Origin: CAYTTR01 sp964440805
GTDB taxonomy: Bacteria; Acidobacteriota; Aminicenantia; Aminicenantales; Aminicenantaceae
DNA length: 24,853 bases
Direction: 5' to 3'
Assembly: GCA_964440805.1 (NCBI GenBank)
Contig: CAYTTR010000036.1
Location: forward strand, 1 to 24,853
The notes below the pieces were generated by a model. It did no database searches and was not told the DNA's origin. It saw only the letters and a program-made list of their open reading frames with translations. Within the stretch, counting starts at the first letter, position 1. Each line of letters begins with the position of its first letter. This document shows positions 22,207-24,853 of this stretch, in pieces. The translations under genes were made by a program, and so were the position numbers.

Positions 22207-24585
22207 TCAATCGGAGAGGGTTTTCTGGAGTTCTCTGGCTTTGTTGGCATGCATCTCGGATTCCCTGATTCTTCCCATTCGGTTGTAGATATCAGCCAGA
22301 ACCAAGTGACCCAGAATATTTATCTTTAAATCAGGTTCTAACTCCAATCCTTTAAGGGCCAGTCTCTCAGCCTCCTGAAGGTCCCTTTGACTGTCCATAA
22401 AAAATTTTGCTAAAAAGACGTAGGCATCTGGAAACTTATCGTTTTTTTGGAGACTGCTTTCGAGTTCTTTTATAGCCAGATCCCACTTTCCCGCCCTGGA
22501 GTACAGAAGTCCCAGATTGAAATCTGGTTTATGGTTGTAGGGGATGGTCTCCTGTTCTTTCCTGTATTCCTGAATAGCCAGCTCGAATTCTCCCCTTGCC
22601 TCATGGAGCAGGGCCATGTTGAAATGAGCGTTCGGAAGGGGAAACCTGAGTTCTACGTTCAGGGCTTTTTTAAGCTCTCTCTCTGCAGCCTCGTACATGC
22701 CCTTTTTGAGGTAGAGGGCACCTAACTTGTTGTGGAAAACCGGCGCTTCAGGATCAATCTCAGAGGCGGTCTTTAAATACTTCATAGCCTCATCGATCTC
22801 TCCCTTTTCCTCATAAATGTCTCCCAGGTGAAGGTAAGGCTTGGTGTCCCTGGGATCCATGTCGATTAACCGCTTAAACCCAATGATGGCTTCTTCTACT
22901 TCCCCTTGCTTTCTGTAAGCCAAGGCCAGTCCAAACACTGCCTCGTAATATCCGGGGTCCACTTCCAATGCCTGCCGGTATTCTTCTATGGCCTCTTCAA
23001 ATTTGTTCTGCTTGGAATAAATATTCCCCAGGATGTACCTGGCTTCCAAGACAGAGGGGTCTTTAGCCAACACCTTTTTTATTTTTTCCTCGGCTTCCTC
23101 CATATTTTCTTCGGTAACCAGAAACTGGGCTAATTTTATCTCGTTGTAGAGCTCAATCTTGTCTTTGGGATCGGCCAGCTTCTCCCCTTTCTGCTTGGTG
23201 GAGGCCCGGAAAGAACCAATGTACCCGAGTGCCTGGAGCTTGATCAGAGAGTCATCGTCTATTTTCTGAGGAACAACATCTTCGATACCTTCTGCCGAGT
23301 ATTTTTCGACAAGAGCATCAAGTTCTCTTTTCATCTCATGGGCAAGGCTAGCTTTTCTGTTCACCAGATTGTTCACCTCTCCAGGATCCTCATAAACATT
23401 GTAGAGCTCGGGCCTGGGGGCATCGATGAACTTATAACGTTCCTTGCGAACAGAATTCAGCTCGCTCCAGCCATAATGATACCTCGGCCAGTAGGTCTCG
23501 CTGTAGGCCAGAAGGTTGTCATCCTGGTGCCTTCCCATGATGAGGGGAAGTAAGGTTTTCCCCTGAACGATCTGAGGTGGCTTCTCCCCGATCATGCTGA
23601 GTATAGAGGGCATGATATCTATGATTCTTACCTGGTTGGCTATGATATTTCCCTGAAATTTCCTGTTTGGGAAGCGGATGATGAGAGGAACTCTTATGGC
23701 TGAGTCATAGATGAAAAAGCCGTGCGCGCTTTCTTTATGCTCTCCCAGGCTTTCCCCATGGTCCGAGGTGAAAATGATCAGGGTTTTCTCCAACAGATTC
23801 CTCTTTTCCATGAATTCACGGAATTCTCCCATGAGCTGGTCCACATAGGCAACCTCGCCGTCGTAAAGGCCGAAGAGACGGCCTCCGAACTCTGTTTTAT
23901 AGGGTTCAGGAGGGTCATAGGGAGTATGGGGATCGTAAAGATGAATCCAGGCAAAAAATTTATTCTGTGCCTTTTCCTCCAGCCATCTATACACCTCGGC
24001 TAACACCTCATCTCCTCTTCTCTGGACTGAATCAAGGCTTACAGTTTTATACCTGGTCAAGTCGAAGTTGTCATAGTAATGGTCAAAGCCTCGATTGAGC
24101 CCCCAGCGGGAGTCGAGGACAAAAGCGCCGACAAAGCCTCCGGTTGTGTATCCACTATCTTTTAAAGTCTCGGCCAGGGTAATGTGGCTTTCCTCCAGGT
24201 AAAACCCGCCGTTATCCCTGATGCCGTGAAAGAGAGGATAGGTCCCGGTGAAAATAGATGCGTGGGAGGGCAAGGTCAGAGGAGTCGTGGCAATTGTATG
24301 CTCAAAAAGCACGCCCTCAGCAGCCAGCTTATTGATGTAGGGAGTTTTGACTTTATCATACCCGTAACATTCCAGGCGATCTGCCCGGAGAGTATCGATG
24401 GTGAAGAGAATGATGTTCATCTCCTCGATATCCAGCGGCTTCATCCGGGATTGGAAGTTTTCGAATATTTTATCAACCGGGACTTTCTTGACTGGTCTGG
24501 CTCTGAAAAATAAAACATATACCAGACAGGCAGCCAGAGGCATTACAAAAAGGGTGAAAACTAGCAATTTTTTTGTTTTTATCAT
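22207..24585 (-). CDS. sulfatase-superfamily hydrolase fused to TPR array, membrane-anchored
   Basis: This 792-aa protein has an N-terminal transmembrane segment (about 7-27). A sulfatase/alkaline-phosphatase-superfamily domain covers about 55-440, and TPRs fill about 485-780 (for example EAIEEYRQALEVDPGYYEAV, GEIDEAMKYLKTASEIDPEA). Metal-site residues can be seen: D64 in FTIDTLRADR, and D275/H276 in TSDHGESLGEH. At the nucleophile position, where true sulfatases have CxPSR or SxPSR, the sequence is TLPSH (T104-H108). Without Cys or Ser no formylglycine can form, so Thr104 is the likely nucleophile, as in phosphoethanolamine or lipoteichoic-acid transferases. It may act on phosphate esters or move phospho-groups rather than cleave sulfate. 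It faces the periplasm and converges on the receptor stub, sharing the terminator. The TPR part suggests a protein partner. Confidence 0.87.
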   Translation of the reverse strand: MIKTKKLLVFTLFVMPLAACLVYVLFFRARPVKKVPVDKIFENFQSRMKPLDIEEMNIILFTIDTLRADRLECYGYDKVKTPYINKLAAEGVLFEHTIATTPLTLPSHASIFTGTYPLFHGIRDNGGFYLEESHITLAETLKDSGYTTGGFVGAFVLDSRWGLNRGFDHYYDNFDLTRYKTVSLDSVQRRGDEVLAEVYRWLEEKAQNKFFAWIHLYDPHTPYDPPEPYKTEFGGRLFGLYDGEVAYVDQLMGEFREFMEKRNLLEKTLIIFTSDHGESLGEHKESAHGFFIYDSAIRVPLIIRFPNRKFQGNIIANQVRIIDIMPSILSMIGEKPPQIVQGKTLLPLIMGRHQDDNLLAYSETYWPRYHYGWSELNSVRKERYKFIDAPRPELYNVYEDPGEVNNLVNRKASLAHEMKRELDALVEKYSAEGIEDVVPQKIDDDSLIKLQALGYIGSFRASTKQKGEKLADPKDKIELYNEIKLAQFLVTEENMEEAEEKIKKVLAKDPSVLEARYILGNIYSKQNKFEEAIEEYRQALEVDPGYYEAVFGLALAYRKQGEVEEAIIGFKRLIDMDPRDTKPYLHLGDIYEEKGEIDEAMKYLKTASEIDPEAPVFHNKLGALYLKKGMYEAAERELKKALNVELRFPLPNAHFNMALLHEARGEFELAIQEYRKEQETIPYNHKPDFNLGLLYSRAGKWDLAIKELESSLQKNDKFPDAYVFLAKFFMDSQRDLQEAERLALKGLELEPDLKINILGHLVLADIYNRMGRIRESEMHANKARELQKTLSD

Positions 24586-24853
24586 TTTTCTTTTCCGCCT
24601 AAAAATATTTTAAATTATTTGCTGCTTAAGGTAAATAGCTTGATGCGATCAGAAGAAAAGACTAAGCTTCCTTTTTTCATGATATCTCACTTATCCACAA
24701 AAAACTCGGAGGCCCGAGCATGATACCGTTTTTCATTCTAAGGCCACACATTTAAAAATAGAGTTTGTCCCAAAGTGACGGGAAAGAGTTGACATGAAAA
24801 CAAGAGAAGGGCTACAACCTTCAAAAGAAGTTATCCAAAACAATGGAGGTGTA
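24586..24853. other. upstream region of the sulfatase gene, no gene seen
   Basis: These 268 bp hold the 5' region of the sulfatase/TPR gene. I see no convincing coding frame, tRNA or strong repeat. A TTGACA hexamer at about 24789-24794 lies on + without a good -10 partner. Confidence 0.4.

Noticed and set aside
1..24853. tRNA, rRNA, riboswitch or phage-defence genes
   Set aside because: Looked for TpsiC-like motifs, conserved riboswitch cores and defence-protein motifs on both strands; none was convincing.

Overview
The window looks like a chromosomal segment of an uncultured bacterium from the Aminicenantes/Acidobacteriota neighbourhood. The reasons are family-level: a large TonB-dependent receptor with an N-terminal carboxypeptidase-regulatory-like domain, a GWxTD-domain protein ending in TPRs, and a sulfatase-like enzyme fused to a long TPR array are all typical of that group. 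This placement is inference from gene content. No rRNA, tRNA or CRISPR array was seen.

Layout. (1) 1-4035: an AT-rich block with a FadR-type GntR regulator, a class V PLP-dependent enzyme and an exported TAP-like alpha/beta hydrolase, all on +. (2) 4036-7071: an insertion-sequence graveyard with an IS481-type transposase relic, IS-end repeat arrays, and an IS91-like module (tyrosine recombinase plus HUH transposase) broken by two stops and one frameshift. (3) 7617-9662: a very AT-rich gene for an ADP-forming acyl-CoA synthetase whose subunit domains are fused in beta-alpha order. (4) 9663-10533: an IS21-family relic (23-bp periodic end repeats plus a C-terminal istA fragment) and a long hairpin. 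(5) 10534-15014, minus strand: an amidohydrolase followed by the TonB-dependent receptor, possibly one transcription unit. (6) 15121-17822, minus strand: an IS256-type transposase relic truncated by a second element, a DDE integrase-core IS with double 35-bp terminal repeats. (7) 17862-24585: visibly GC-richer DNA with the GWxTD/TPR gene, an MttB-family pseudogene, an IS3 element, the C-terminal stub of a second TonB-dependent receptor, a strong shared terminator, and the sulfatase/TPR gene on minus.

How the genes may work together. The intact genes between the IS elements fit scavenging of peptide- or amide-type substrates: outer-membrane uptake (receptor), periplasmic hydrolysis (TAP-like hydrolase, amidohydrolase), amino-group chemistry (class V PLP enzyme), energy recovery from acyl-CoA (ADP-forming synthetase) and a FadR-type switch. 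This is a hypothesis from co-location; no substrate can be read from the sequence.

The most notable material is mobile-DNA architecture: hairpins over two recombinase/transposase start regions, periodic end repeats, nested insertions, and an IS3 copy at the junction of two unrelated gene fragments. I did not find convincing evidence for an undescribed defence or biosynthetic system.
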